DNA of 61,846 bases from Rhodospirillaceae bacterium (GCA_002709075.1 PAPV01000021.1:1-61846), one strand, 5' to 3'. Counted from the first letter of the stretch, positions 1 through 9,355 are shown. Notes: generated by a model not told the origin, from the sequence alone. Numbers and translations: made by a program.

Positions 1-444
1 AATGTTTATTTTGAACAACCGGACAAACATTATGCATATTCCGTTTCCAAGAGATGTGAAATATAAATACCTTTCAAGAAAAACAACGTCGTTTAACGCG
101 GTTAAAGATCATTGGTATGTCATTTTTGGGTAGTGCATTTATTTGTTGCACTCTAGGAATGTTATTTTTTGGTAATACGCCTAATTATAAAGTTACCTCA
201 ATACAATTTCAGGACACGCTTCCTTCCTGCATACCACATAATAGAAGATGCTAGATCCTGATTAACTTTTCAGCAAAGAATTTTTTACTCTTTTTCGATT
301 TATTTTATTATAAATTTTAAGAAATAAAGTTTCGAACTAATTGAATTTTATAAATTTAGATACTGTACTTTTTTAGAGAGATGTATAATGCGATTAGTTG
401 AAGAAATTATTTTAAAATAGAGAATTTGCTAAAGATAACTAGGT
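1..444. other. Gene-poor left end
   Basis: No gene can be supported here. Stop codons are frequent in all frames and the DNA is very AT-rich. The only suggestive piece is a 45-codon plus-strand frame from an ATG at 117 to a TAG at 252-254. It encodes one hydrophobic stretch with two adjacent cysteines, but has no convincing ribosome binding site. It could be a small membrane peptide or the remnant of a larger gene. The minus-strand gene at 445 ends just inside this boundary, so the stretch is its 3' flank. Confidence 0.5.
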
Positions 445-1245
445 TTAGGGGTGAAAAATATTAAATTGCTTTAATAAGTGCGGCATATACTCCGAACCTG
501 AGACATATAATAGCCTTAAAGCTAATACTGTCATAAATAGCTTAAAAATAATTCGAAACCACTGTTCCGGCATACTATTAAGAAAATAGCGTCCAATGTA
601 ATTTCCTAAGAAAGCACAGAAAATCATTGAAATAATTAATGGTAGGTACTCACTTACAGATGTTCCAAGTAACCCGAAGGCTACAAGTTTAGCAAGATGA
701 CAAAGTGACATCAATGCTCCGAGTGTTGATGCATGATTCTGCCGTTTTTCAGATGCACCCGCTAGAAAAACACTTACTAGAGTTCCTGTAGCACTAACAA
801 ACATGCCAATAAAGGTAGCTCCAAATCCAACTCCTAAAAACCGCCAGCCTGTGGACCCAATTATGCTTAATTTAGGAAGCCAAGTGAGAAATAATATCAT
901 ACTTCCAATGATTCCCTGTAACATGACCGAGGGTAAACTTATAAAAAACTGAGCGCCCAACATTGCCCCCAATACCGCACCAACAGAGAAGGGAAATAAG
1001 GTGTTTTTTAAAACAAATCTCCACATTAGCAATGTTCGACTGCAGCCAACTCCTAATTGTACAAATGTGTGCATAGGGACTAAAATTGCCGGCGGGAAGA
1101 AAATTGCCATGATTGCTAAAAGAGCAAGTCCACCGGCTGTACCGGTGAGTATACCTACAAGAGTGGTAAAAACTGTAGCGATACACAGAAGAACAAACAA
1201 AGAAAATGAAACGTCAGGGATTCCTAAAAAATTCTGTTCAATCAT
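445..1245 (-). CDS. TauE/SafE family membrane permease
   Basis: A 266-residue, almost entirely hydrophobic protein with about eight membrane-spanning stretches. The first is near residues 15-45 and carries a Gly/Thr-rich turn (GILTGTAGG), the pattern that opens TauE/SafE (DUF81) proteins. The second half repeats the pattern around residues 138-165 (GVGFGATFIGMFVSATGT), as expected for this internally duplicated family. Family members export sulfite, sulfoacetate or other small organic anions across the inner membrane; the substrate here cannot be read. It stands alone, divergent from the unknown gene at 1435. The start is an ATG at 1245. A second TauE/SafE gene lies at 50896. Confidence 0.85.
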   Translation of the reverse strand: MIEQNFLGIPDVSFSLFVLLCIATVFTTLVGILTGTAGGLALLAIMAIFFPPAILVPMHTFVQLGVGCSRTLLMWRFVLKNTLFPFSVGAVLGAMLGAQFFISLPSVMLQGIIGSMILFLTWLPKLSIIGSTGWRFLGVGFGATFIGMFVSATGTLVSVFLAGASEKRQNHASTLGALMSLCHLAKLVAFGLLGTSVSEYLPLIISMIFCAFLGNYIGRYFLNSMPEQWFRIIFKLFMTVLALRLLYVSGSEYMPHLLKQFNIFHP

Positions 1246-1434
1246 TTTTTTTCGTGAATTTAGTATTGTCTTCTAAAAACATTTGCACTGATATACAACG
1301 TTATTGTTGACTTTTTTTGACGATGTTTAAACAAAATGGTGTCTTAAATGGAAAAATTTAGTTTATAACATTTAACTTAGATTCATTTCTGCATTTATCT
1401 AAACGTCACAGTAAATATACGTTAAGGCAAAATT

Positions 1435-2250
1435 TTGAAAACAAATAAACAAACCAGACATAACACGTTAACATCGTTAGAACATATCAACACATCTTTT
1501 CATCCGCTTGATTTATCTTATAACAATGTATCCTTTGAGGGTATGTTTGCCTCAATATTCAATTTAAATAGTATGAGAAGAGAACTTGATAAAATCAAAA
1601 AACCACATAGTGAGAAGGAATATAAAACAAACTACAAACATAATGAATTTTATCGTCTATTCGCTACTTCCATAGAATTAAACAACCAATTACAAAAGCA
1701 ATTAGAAGCCAAAAATTTAGATATTAAAAAGAAGTATCAACAAATTGTAATTGGACCAAAAGATGCAAAAATTTTATTCGAAGATTGGGATAAAGACTTG
1801 AATCACTATAAGGTTCTCGCAACTAGATGGTACGCATTTACAAAAACTTTTTTTCAAATTAATCATAGCATTGCCAAAAGAAAAGCCGCCTCATTAAATC
1901 ATATTGTACTATTGTTAGGCGATATATCAAATCACTTCTGTCCTCTAGAACTTTTAGTAAGTGGAATTCTTAATAATGGTCATATAAACCTCATTCCATA
2001 TATTAAAGATTGGCAACACAAAGTTGACACTTGGAATGACAATATATGTTCACAAAACAACATTGTATTTTCTAAAAATAAGGTTTTTGGATTGGATACC
2101 ATGTCGGAATCAATTAACGTTGATGAGATATTAAAAGCCATTGCTGAAACTTTTAACGACCTTTATCAACTAACGCTCTCAAAGATGATCGCGAAACTAA
2201 TACCTGATCTAGAACAAGAGGGACCGACAGTGCTTAAACTACATAGGTAA
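1435..2250 (+). CDS. Unrecognised Lys/Asn-rich protein
   Basis: A 271-residue soluble protein that I do not recognise. It has no signal peptide, no membrane segment and no catalytic motif I can name. Composition is strongly Lys, Asn, Ile and Leu, with a charged, probably helical stretch at about residues 50-105 and more helices to the C terminus. The frame opens with TTG at 1435, preceded by AAGG at a usable distance. The next in-frame ATG (residue 37) would remove much of the N terminus, so TTG is preferred. It is monocistronic, bounded by a divergent TauE gene and by a 650-base region with a large inverted repeat. The codon use looks more AT-rich than that of the housekeeping genes, which suggests accessory origin. 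Confidence 0.5.
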   Translation: MKTNKQTRHNTLTSLEHINTSFHPLDLSYNNVSFEGMFASIFNLNSMRRELDKIKKPHSEKEYKTNYKHNEFYRLFATSIELNNQLQKQLEAKNLDIKKKYQQIVIGPKDAKILFEDWDKDLNHYKVLATRWYAFTKTFFQINHSIAKRKAASLNHIVLLLGDISNHFCPLELLVSGILNNGHINLIPYIKDWQHKVDTWNDNICSQNNIVFSKNKVFGLDTMSESINVDEILKAIAETFNDLYQLTLSKMIAKLIPDLEQEGPTVLKLHR

Positions 2251-2904
2251 ATGAAGTAATTTAATATTAGCAATGTAAATTGACGAATTTCTTTATAAAA
2301 TTATAAGAATTGTAAATATTAAAAAACTTGTAAGAAATATTTTCTCCCTATGTATCTCTAAAAACATTCAAAGCTAGTTAATAACAACATTTTTGCTTAT
2401 TTGAGTCGTAATTTAATTTTGTAGGTTTAAATACAAGTTCCCAGGGAAAAGTTACCTTGATGAAGCTTATTAAGCCTAAGCATACTAAAAACTATAAGGA
2501 AATGGTCGTAAATACTTTGTGTGGGTCAGTGGGGAATTACACTGTAGGCACCTAGTTTTTAGTTGCAGCAAGTAATGCTCATAGATTAGGGAAAACTATA
2601 GGGATTATTCCCCACTAACCCACTAACCAATTATCTATTTTCCAAAAACTTTACTGGCTTAGATTATTCTAATTTTTGTATCGATGAAAAATCTTTGTTT
2701 CTATTCATTGGCGGAAAAGACAAAATATAGAACATGTAGAGACCTGCTATAAAAGTATCAAAGAGATAATTTTTCTAAACCAAATAACTGTGCCAAAAAG
2801 CCGTTATAATTAAATTCATAAAACATGATTAATGATTGAAAAAACTACAGAATTTACTGATTAAAACAAAAAAATAAAAATTGGCAGTTTTTTATTATTT
2901 AATA
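2251..2904. other. Gene-free region with nested inverted repeat
   Basis: No coding sequence is supported. The region separates the unknown gene ending at 2250 from the 3' end of the SemiSWEET gene. Its one striking content is the nested inverted repeat at 2521-2623, listed separately. The rest is AT-rich with many stops. Confidence 0.5.
2521..2623. repeat. 103-nt nested inverted repeat (possible structured RNA or MITE-like element)
   Basis: The arms 2521-2537 and 2607-2623 are reverse complements at 16 of 17 positions. Inside them, 2551-2559 (CCTAGTTTT) pairs with 2592-2602 (AAAACTATAGG) with a two-base bulge. At the apex, 2567-2570 (AGCA) pairs with 2576-2579 (TGCT) across a five-base loop. 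The right arm also belongs to an 8-base tandem repeat (CCCACTAA twice). Three co-axial pairings in 103 bases of otherwise AT-rich, non-coding DNA are unlikely to be chance. It could be a non-coding RNA, a small mobile repeat or a DNA cruciform. A short TATTTT tract follows on the plus strand, but it is too far from the stem for a typical terminator. Confidence 0.6.
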
Positions 2905-3162
2905 TTATCCATTTCGTATTTTAAGAAAAAGCACGATACCCGCGAGAAAAAGAGTAACACTATTGGCTAGTAACAATGGAAAATCCATTTTTAAAATCCC
3001 ATAGACTAACCATAATGATATACCTACAAATAAAACCAACCACATTGGCAGTGATAAATCTTTAGTCGAACGCGATTGCCATGTTTTTATTACTTGAGGC
3101 AAGAATGCAAAAGTGGTCAAACATCCAGCTAACAATCCTATAAAACTAGTAAATGATTCCAT
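2905..3162 (-). CDS. SemiSWEET/PQ-loop sugar transporter
   Basis: An 85-residue protein with three membrane helices and the Pro-Gln pair at about residues 22-23 (FAFLPQVIKTW) in helix 1, the hallmark of SemiSWEET proteins. The second helix starts after a conserved-looking SLPMW segment near residue 38, and the third ends in a short basic tail. Bacterial SemiSWEETs work as dimers and allow facilitated diffusion of sugars such as sucrose. The length matches the family. It reads from an ATG at 3162 and is downstream of SelO on the same strand with an 81-base gap, so co-transcription is possible but no functional link is evident. Confidence 0.88.
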   Translation of the reverse strand: MESFTSFIGLLAGCLTTFAFLPQVIKTWQSRSTKDLSLPMWLVLFVGISLWLVYGILKMDFPLLLANSVTLFLAGIVLFLKIRNG

Positions 3163-3243
3163 TCCTCAACACGTTATCTATTTTATAAAAAATATATTTT
3201 TCATGGTTTAATACCCGAGCGACAAAAAATAACAAAAAAATAG

Positions 3244-4698
3244 TTATGTTCCACAAAATGTTTGAAAGATACGTTGGTCATCTCTTGGCGGTGTTTTGTA
3301 TTCTGAGATTTCTAAAGTTTTCCGGTAAGGATTTTTTAGAACGTCAAGAAGTTTATGCAGAGACTGAAGATCACCCTGCTCTGCTGCGTCCAAAACAGTT
3401 TCAACAATATGATTTCTAGGAATAATTTCTGGATTCGTTTTTTTCATCAAATCTATACAGCGCTTATATGTTTCCGGATTGTTACTTACCCGCAATTGCC
3501 AACGGATGGTCCAATCCTCAAATTCTTTGTCATATTTTGATATATCATTTAGTTTTTTCTTATCTCTTAAATCACAAAAGGTATTCGTATAATCTGCACC
3601 GGTTCTCTGCATCCAGGTCAATAACTCCCTTATAAGTTTTTTATCGTCATTTTTTGGTTTCACCAATCCAAGTTTTGCACGCATCATAGATAGCCATCTA
3701 TCTTCATATAAGCTGGAAAAACTATTTACAGCTTTTTCAGCTAAACTTATGGCTTTCGATTTTTCAAGATCAATCAAGCTAAGCAAAGCTTCAGCTAAGC
3801 GTGCAATATTCCACTGAGCTATTTTGGGTTGATTTCCAAATGAATATCGTCCAAATTTGTCAATGGAACTAAATACAGTATTTGAGTCATATTCATCTAA
3901 GTAGGCACAAGGTCCATAATCAATTGTTTCTCCAGATAGAGCCATGTTATCCGTATTCATCACACCATGGATAAAACCAACTCTCGCCCACTCAACCATT
4001 AATTCAACCTGACGTTCAATTACAGCATATAAAAATTTCAGTGCTTTATTTTGATTTGTATCGATAGATGGATAGTGACGTTTGACTGTATAATTTAGTA
4101 AACTCTCGAGTACTTTTCTATTTTTCTGCATAGCTGCAAACACAAACGTTCCGACACGAATATGTGATGCAGCAACGCGCGTTAATATTGCGCCTTGCAA
4201 TGCAGTTTCCCTATACACATTCTCTCCGGTTGTTACCACTGCGAGAGACCTACTTGTTGGAATTCCCAGAGCATTCATAGCTTCGGAAATTATGTATTCC
4301 CGAAGCATTGGAGCTAATGCGGCTCTTCCATCTCCTCTACGTGAATAGGGAGTGGGTCCGGAACCCTTTAACTGAATATCGAATCTTTCATGTTTTTTTG
4401 TAATATGCTCCCCTAGCAAATGGGCCCTGCCATCACCAAGTATAGTTAAATGACCAAACTGATGTCCGGCATATGCTTGAGAGAGCGGCTGTGCACCTTC
4501 CAGAATTCTATTCCCTGAAAATAAAGAAGCTATTTCTTTTTCAGTTACAGAATAAAAATCGAGTCCTAATTCGTCAGAAAGATCTTGATTAAATATTACT
4601 AGCTTGGGTAAGGCTACAGGTATAGGTTCGAGGCGCGTATAAAGTGATTTTTCCAAAACTAGGTAACTGTTCTCGAAATTAAATTTATATTTATTCAT
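3244..4698 (-). CDS. selO: Protein adenylyltransferase SelO (YdiU/UPF0061)
   Basis: A 484-residue pseudokinase-fold protein close to the E. coli YdiU length (about 478). Recognisable blocks are YAGHQFGHL near residue 75, QLKGSGPTPYSRRGDGRA near 109-126, HGVMNTDNM near 244 and IDYGP near 258. These are the nucleotide- and metal-binding segments of SelO. In the characterised family, SelO binds ATP in a flipped orientation and AMPylates Ser, Thr or Tyr of other proteins, with a role in redox stress. The protein ends FCGT: the cysteine is antepenultimate (residue 482), where eukaryotic SelO carries selenocysteine. So the redox-active tail is kept in its Cys form. The start is an ATG at 4698. Confidence 0.95.
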   Translation of the reverse strand: MNKYKFNFENSYLVLEKSLYTRLEPIPVALPKLVIFNQDLSDELGLDFYSVTEKEIASLFSGNRILEGAQPLSQAYAGHQFGHLTILGDGRAHLLGEHITKKHERFDIQLKGSGPTPYSRRGDGRAALAPMLREYIISEAMNALGIPTSRSLAVVTTGENVYRETALQGAILTRVAASHIRVGTFVFAAMQKNRKVLESLLNYTVKRHYPSIDTNQNKALKFLYAVIERQVELMVEWARVGFIHGVMNTDNMALSGETIDYGPCAYLDEYDSNTVFSSIDKFGRYSFGNQPKIAQWNIARLAEALLSLIDLEKSKAISLAEKAVNSFSSLYEDRWLSMMRAKLGLVKPKNDDKKLIRELLTWMQRTGADYTNTFCDLRDKKKLNDISKYDKEFEDWTIRWQLRVSNNPETYKRCIDLMKKTNPEIIPRNHIVETVLDAAEQGDLQSLHKLLDVLKNPYRKTLEISEYKTPPRDDQRIFQTFCGT

Positions 4699-4753
4699 AA
4701 ATATCTGACTTTCTAATTTCCAAGATTATGTATTCTTTGGCATATAAACCTTC

Positions 4754-5653
4754 TTATGGTTGCTGCCGAATTATTAACTTGTTAACCGGCAAAGAAAAGC
4801 TGCAACGGTTTCCCTGTTTCTGGGAAGCAAACAGCGCCTCCAACTCTTTCAACACTCGACTATGTTCTGCAGGTCCTAAAATAAAGGATGCGTAAAAAAA
4901 ACCAGACACCTGTCGAGCTAGTAGCTCTGGAGTACCATGGAGAAAAAAAACACTCGGTTCTATACTTACAAATACTCCTTTCATACATTCATTTATTAAA
5001 TCAACAAGACTTTGAGCAGAACGAACTCTAGGGTCACCTAATTCAATTCCATCATAATTTTGAAATTCGTTCTTCGCCGCCTTGTAGATTATGTTATTGA
5101 CATCCGCATAACCATCGGCCGTCAAAGGGTCTCCATCTACAATCGCTGCAAAAATTCCATTTGGTTTCAATATCCTTCCTATTTCCTTCAAGACTGCTGG
5201 AACCTGATCCATCAGAGTTAAAGCCCAGTGACAGAGGACTACATCAATTGTTCTATCGGCTATGAAATAAAGATCTTGAGCTATCCCTTGATAAAATTCA
5301 ATTGATGACTCTTTGTTACGACTGCGAGCAAGATCAAGTTCCTCATGGCTCATATCCACCCCTATCAAATCACATTTTTGACCAGCTCGTTTAAGACACA
5401 TCTCAAGCAAAACGCCACCACCGCAAGCAAGATCCAAAACGCGCGAGTGGAGCTTGGGCTCAAAAACATCAGCAAGAACTTCATAGGTATTTCGCCCTGA
5501 TGCGTCAAAACTATGCATAGCACAACATTCCGTAAAACCCGGATATTGCTTATGAACTACTTGAAGATGATCACGAAGATCTTCATCGTTCGGACTTTCT
5601 CCAGCCTTAAGACGGTTGGTCCAACGAGACTCTATATTATGATGATATTGCAT
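4754..5653 (-). CDS. Class I SAM-dependent methyltransferase
   Basis: About 299 residues with a Rossmann methyltransferase core. Motif I is VLDLACGGGVLLEMC near residues 72-86. A later acidic strand end (LIGVDMSHEELDLA) and the post-motif strand IDVVLCHWALTLM follow the usual class I order. The frame can also open at a TTG at 5662, but ATG at 5653 is more usual. The substrate is unknown; the general fold resembles UbiE/MenG-like or natural-product methyltransferases. It is the last gene of a minus-strand run (PhyH dioxygenase, methyltransferase, MFS, this gene) and lies about 60 bases behind the MFS gene, which suggests a shared small-molecule pathway (inference). Confidence 0.8.
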   Translation of the reverse strand: MQYHHNIESRWTNRLKAGESPNDEDLRDHLQVVHKQYPGFTECCAMHSFDASGRNTYEVLADVFEPKLHSRVLDLACGGGVLLEMCLKRAGQKCDLIGVDMSHEELDLARSRNKESSIEFYQGIAQDLYFIADRTIDVVLCHWALTLMDQVPAVLKEIGRILKPNGIFAAIVDGDPLTADGYADVNNIIYKAAKNEFQNYDGIELGDPRVRSAQSLVDLINECMKGVFVSIEPSVFFLHGTPELLARQVSGFFYASFILGPAEHSRVLKELEALFASQKQGNRCSFSLPVNKLIIRQQP

Positions 5654-5719
5654 TCTTACCAAAACCTATTATTTAACGACATCGACAAAATTAATAAGAT
5701 TTCATTCCGTAACGTCTGT

Positions 5720-6949
5720 TTAATCTGTGGAGCATGTATGTAGATTTGGAGTAAATCTTATTAATGCAAACGCACAGAATATTGTACAAACCGATAATAT
5801 TAAAAATTGAGATTCTAACTTTAGACCAAAATCTATAAAAAATCCCATCAAACCAGGTGAAAGAGAAGTTGCTAATACCATTAATGTGATGCTGAGAGCC
5901 CGAATTTCCCCAAGGAAATCAGTACCATATAATTCGGCCCATATAGCTCCAAAAATCACAGTTCCCGAACCAGCAGTCATACCCATCAAAATCATGAAAA
6001 TTGGTACAATTAAAATTGAGTCACTTATAGCTAATAAACCAACTCCGATACCAAGTGGCAGCAAATAAAAACCAATTAAGCTTACCGATCCAACACGATC
6101 CGTTATCCAACCAACGATAATACCAAATGTTGTTGAGCTTAACGCATAAAACGAATAACACGCTGCAAAACTAGAGAGCGTCCAGGACTTTGTTTCTACT
6201 AGATGAACCTGATGAAATAGAATTCCGGTAATAATGAAGGGAGAAATGAAAAGCCCAGGTAAGATAATATAAAAACGCTTATCTTGAAGAACCTCAGCCC
6301 GTGTCCACGAACATTTTTTGCTTGCTTCGGGAAATACATGGTTAGCTTGCGGCAAGTTTACAATTCTTTTTCGTATATAATGGGAAAGCAATAAAATTAG
6401 TGGGCATATCGATATAGCCAAAACAGCCGAAACTCCTAGCCAAACCTCTCGCCAAGTCATAAATAACAAACAAAATGATACAATCATAGGACACAATGCC
6501 TCACCTGCTGCAAAACCAACCGACGCAGCGCTGACTGCCTTCCCTCGGTGAGAAGAATACCAACGTCCCATAGCAGTAATGGCAATATGACCCAAGTTTC
6601 CTTGACCTAATAATCGAATTCCAAATATTGCCAAACCGAGAACGATGATATCATTTGCTATAGAGATCAAAAATGTACAAATAACTAAACCTAAAAGAGT
6701 GACAATTCCTAGATATAAGAGATCATATTTGTCAGTGGATTTTCCTAACCAAACAAATATTACTGCGCTAGAGAATGTTGCACATGTATACAGCATACCA
6801 AATGATCCATGTGTAAGATCTAATTCATTCTGAATTTCTGAAGAAAAAAGCGATATAAAAAAAGTCTGCCCAACACTAGAACTAAATGTTAAGATAAAAG
6901 CAAAAAATAGAGCAGGAGCTCCATAATTTATGACTCTAGGCTCATTCAT
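5720..6949 (-). CDS. MFS transporter
   Basis: A 409-residue membrane protein with about 12 hydrophobic segments and an MFS loop motif after helix 2 (FVWLGKSTDKYD, near residue 66). The equivalent loop in the second half is GIIVGWITDRVGS (near 275). The N terminus reads as a monocarboxylate/oxalate-formate-antiporter-like MFS (VGQTFFISLFSSEIQNELDL), but the substrate cannot be fixed. It sits between two methyltransferase genes on the same strand with gaps of about 60-70 bases, so it may move the substrate or product of that cluster. The start is an ATG at 6949. Confidence 0.88.
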   Translation of the reverse strand: MNEPRVINYGAPALFFAFILTFSSSVGQTFFISLFSSEIQNELDLTHGSFGMLYTCATFSSAVIFVWLGKSTDKYDLLYLGIVTLLGLVICTFLISIANDIIVLGLAIFGIRLLGQGNLGHIAITAMGRWYSSHRGKAVSAASVGFAAGEALCPMIVSFCLLFMTWREVWLGVSAVLAISICPLILLLSHYIRKRIVNLPQANHVFPEASKKCSWTRAEVLQDKRFYIILPGLFISPFIITGILFHQVHLVETKSWTLSSFAACYSFYALSSTTFGIIVGWITDRVGSVSLIGFYLLPLGIGVGLLAISDSILIVPIFMILMGMTAGSGTVIFGAIWAELYGTDFLGEIRALSITLMVLATSLSPGLMGFFIDFGLKLESQFLILSVCTIFCAFALIRFTPNLHTCSTD

Positions 6950-7020
6950 TACTTAACTGAAAATATCTGTTTGATTTAGAGTTCAAGTGCTGTAAAAATT
7001 TTCCGTCGATATTATATGCT

Positions 7021-7848
7021 TTACAAAAATATCAACAAAACTTCTTGATTAAAACACCAAGTTTCATCCTTTAAACACTCATCAAGGTATGCACCAGTGC
7101 AAGGGTTTTCAAGCATCATTTCAAGGCTAATGGTATTATCAAATAAACACCTTTGAAGGTAACCTTCTAATAACTTTCCTGAATTCTTAGAAACAGTATT
7201 CTGATACGATATTTTTTTTACTTCAATTTTCTTTTTCAAGCCAGAAAAGATATCAATTATTTGCTCTGCAGCTGAAAAGGGCTGCGTTACAACATCTTTA
7301 AAACCGTCAAGGTAGCTTTGATAAAAACGAATATAATGCGAATTTTTAGTTGCATGAGCGATGAATCCTGCTCGTTTAGTAGCAAAAATAAAACGTTCAA
7401 TTGCTATTTCAAGTTCATTCACAGGTACTGCATAAAGTGCGTGGATAGCCCAAACAATATCAAATTCACTCGGCCTACAAACCAAACCCTGAAGAGTGCT
7501 CTCATATTCTGCATCTGCAACAAAGGGGAACGGGAGCACATCTCGTGTTTCGGAAATCGAGAATTTGGATGGGTCGAGAAGTGAATAATCAACGGGAAAA
7601 ATTCTAGCATCTGCTACGTTAGAAAACTTTGCTAGAGCCAATGGGAATTTTCCTGATCCGCAAGCGACATCCAGAATTTTTAAATTTTTTTTGCCAACCA
7701 TTTCCTGTTGTTCTTCTATCCAGTTTTTCCAGTCAACTGCTTCTGCAAGATATTGATAATCAACCGACGCGAGGGTATAAAATTTTTCCATTTCATCTCT
7801 ACCCTCTTCACTCCAGTGCTGACAGCTTCTCTGAAATGTATCATGCAT
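7021..7848 (-). CDS. SAM-dependent methyltransferase-like protein
   Basis: A 275-residue protein with a clear motif I (ILDVACGSGKFPLALAKF, about residues 58-75) and a motif-IV-like strand, FDIVWAIHALYAVPV (near 134). The C-terminal third does not resemble a family I can name. The start is an ATG at 7848, 16 bases after the PhyH stop, so the two genes are probably translated from one message. It shares only the fold with the methyltransferase at 4754 and is not a recent duplicate by eye. Substrate unknown. Confidence 0.75.
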   Translation of the reverse strand: MHDTFQRSCQHWSEEGRDEMEKFYTLASVDYQYLAEAVDWKNWIEEQQEMVGKKNLKILDVACGSGKFPLALAKFSNVADARIFPVDYSLLDPSKFSISETRDVLPFPFVADAEYESTLQGLVCRPSEFDIVWAIHALYAVPVNELEIAIERFIFATKRAGFIAHATKNSHYIRFYQSYLDGFKDVVTQPFSAAEQIIDIFSGLKKKIEVKKISYQNTVSKNSGKLLEGYLQRCLFDNTISLEMMLENPCTGAYLDECLKDETWCFNQEVLLIFL

Positions 7849-7864
7849 TCAATTATGCCTCCGT

Positions 7865-8860
7865 TTACCAACAAATTGGATTGTATTCAGTTGCTGCAGG
7901 ATCACCTGGAGCAGTATTGGGGATAAATTTTTGCCAATCGCCAGACACCATTGTAGGTTGCTTTAATACTCTTGCGCCATCGGCATAATATGTGGTCGCT
8001 AAAACAATCCGACTTTGATTGGTATTATTAGGGCCAGCAGTATGAAAACTTCTATTGTGATGAAAGCTAACTTCCCCAATAGCGAAAGCACTTTCTTCAA
8101 TAGACACCTGATTTTCTAAAAATATTTGGCTTATTTGGCGATCGTAACTAGTGTCAAATTTATTAAATTTTATACTCTTTACAAGCTCAAATACATTTAG
8201 CGGTTTTGCAAAGGTCAAGGGACCCATTTCAAGCGGAATAGGCTGCGCGGGAATCCATGCTGTTATCACATCATCCGTAGCCAATGGAAAATGATGATCA
8301 TCGTAATGCCATGGAGTTCGTCCACACCCCGGTTCTTTTGACAGTATGTTATCATGATAAAGACGTACATTTCTGACATTTAATAGTTCTGCGCAAATTT
8401 TTGCTATACGTTTACTTAAAACAAAAGATCTAATGAGTGGGTTATTAAGCCATACCATTTCGAGACTCAAAAAACGGTCCTGCTCTCCGCCGTCAAGCTT
8501 TGTGTTATAGAACTCCGCCAACAGTTTGAGCGCTTCATTACGCAAACGAATAATCGCTCCAGTGGAAAAAATATTTTTAAGTTTTATAAACCCGTCCCGA
8601 CGAAATTGTTCTAAATTTTGACGATTAAGAAGAAATGGTTTTTTTATTTCTTCAAATATTTCATCGTCAGTTGGCAATTCAACCGATGGAAACTCAGGCC
8701 TGACACACAGTTTAGCACGTTGCGTGCCGTTGTTTTCAGCAAGTGTAACATACCAATCCCACCAAGCCTGATTATCCTGCTCCCAAGGTTGATTTATATC
8801 AGACTGTAAAGCATTTTTACCCGTCAAAACCTCGGCGCGTTTTCTATGTTTCTGTTTCAC
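7865..8860 (-). CDS. Phytanoyl-CoA dioxygenase (PhyH) family protein
   Basis: A 331-residue non-haem Fe(II)/2-oxoglutarate dioxygenase. The iron-binding HxD is in WHYDDHHFPL (about residues 200-209), the distal histidine in RSFHTAGPN (about 277-285), and the 2OG-binding arginine follows in NQSR. A long N-terminal extension of about 90 residues precedes the fold, with FRRDGFIKL as its first conserved piece. The start is GTG at 8860, supported by GGAAAG five bases upstream. PhyH enzymes hydroxylate or halogenate small molecules; with two methyltransferases and an MFS carrier downstream, a tailoring role is plausible (inference). It is the first gene of the run. Confidence 0.85.
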   Translation of the reverse strand: MKQKHRKRAEVLTGKNALQSDINQPWEQDNQAWWDWYVTLAENNGTQRAKLCVRPEFPSVELPTDDEIFEEIKKPFLLNRQNLEQFRRDGFIKLKNIFSTGAIIRLRNEALKLLAEFYNTKLDGGEQDRFLSLEMVWLNNPLIRSFVLSKRIAKICAELLNVRNVRLYHDNILSKEPGCGRTPWHYDDHHFPLATDDVITAWIPAQPIPLEMGPLTFAKPLNVFELVKSIKFNKFDTSYDRQISQIFLENQVSIEESAFAIGEVSFHHNRSFHTAGPNNTNQSRIVLATTYYADGARVLKQPTMVSGDWQKFIPNTAPGDPAATEYNPICW

Positions 8861-9158
8861 TAAAACTTTCCATTTGCGATAATTTTATGAAAAATAAAGC
8901 CTTATTGTTAACCTATCTTACCAGATACTTATAAATTTTATCAGGTTTAGAATGCTTTGCTTATATAATGTGTACTAAAGGGGTATTTTTAAAACACTAA
9001 ACTTTCAATCAAGACAAATTTTTTCAAGCCGATCCGAAAAAATACCGAAGTAAAGTTCCTTAATTTGATTATTTAGCGGATTTAGCCAAGTGAAGCTGCT
9101 TTTCTTATATCAGTGTTGCTTAAAAAAATCTAAAAATAATATCTCTTACACACTTAAG

Positions 9159-9234
9159 TGGTGACCCCAACGGGACTCGAACCCGTGTTTTCGGCGTGAA
9201 AGGCCGATGTCCTAGGCCACTAGACGATGGGGTC
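9159..9234 (-). tRNA. tRNA-Glu (UUC)
   Basis: Reading the minus strand, a 7-bp acceptor stem (GACCCCA/TGGGGTC), a D arm, an anticodon arm with loop CTTTCAC (anticodon TTC), a T arm with GGTTCGAGTCC and an encoded CCA end fold into a normal 76-nt cloverleaf. It lies between the DUF2062 gene and the PhyH operon on the same strand. Confidence 0.97.
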
Positions 9235-9355
9235 ACATTGTGCTTGCTAAAGATAAAAGAACAAAAAATCAACCCAAATTCAGTAATTAATAATGCTCTT
9301 ATATTTGAAGGTCTTTCGTTTTCTATTTTATTATTCTACGAACATATTTCAATCT

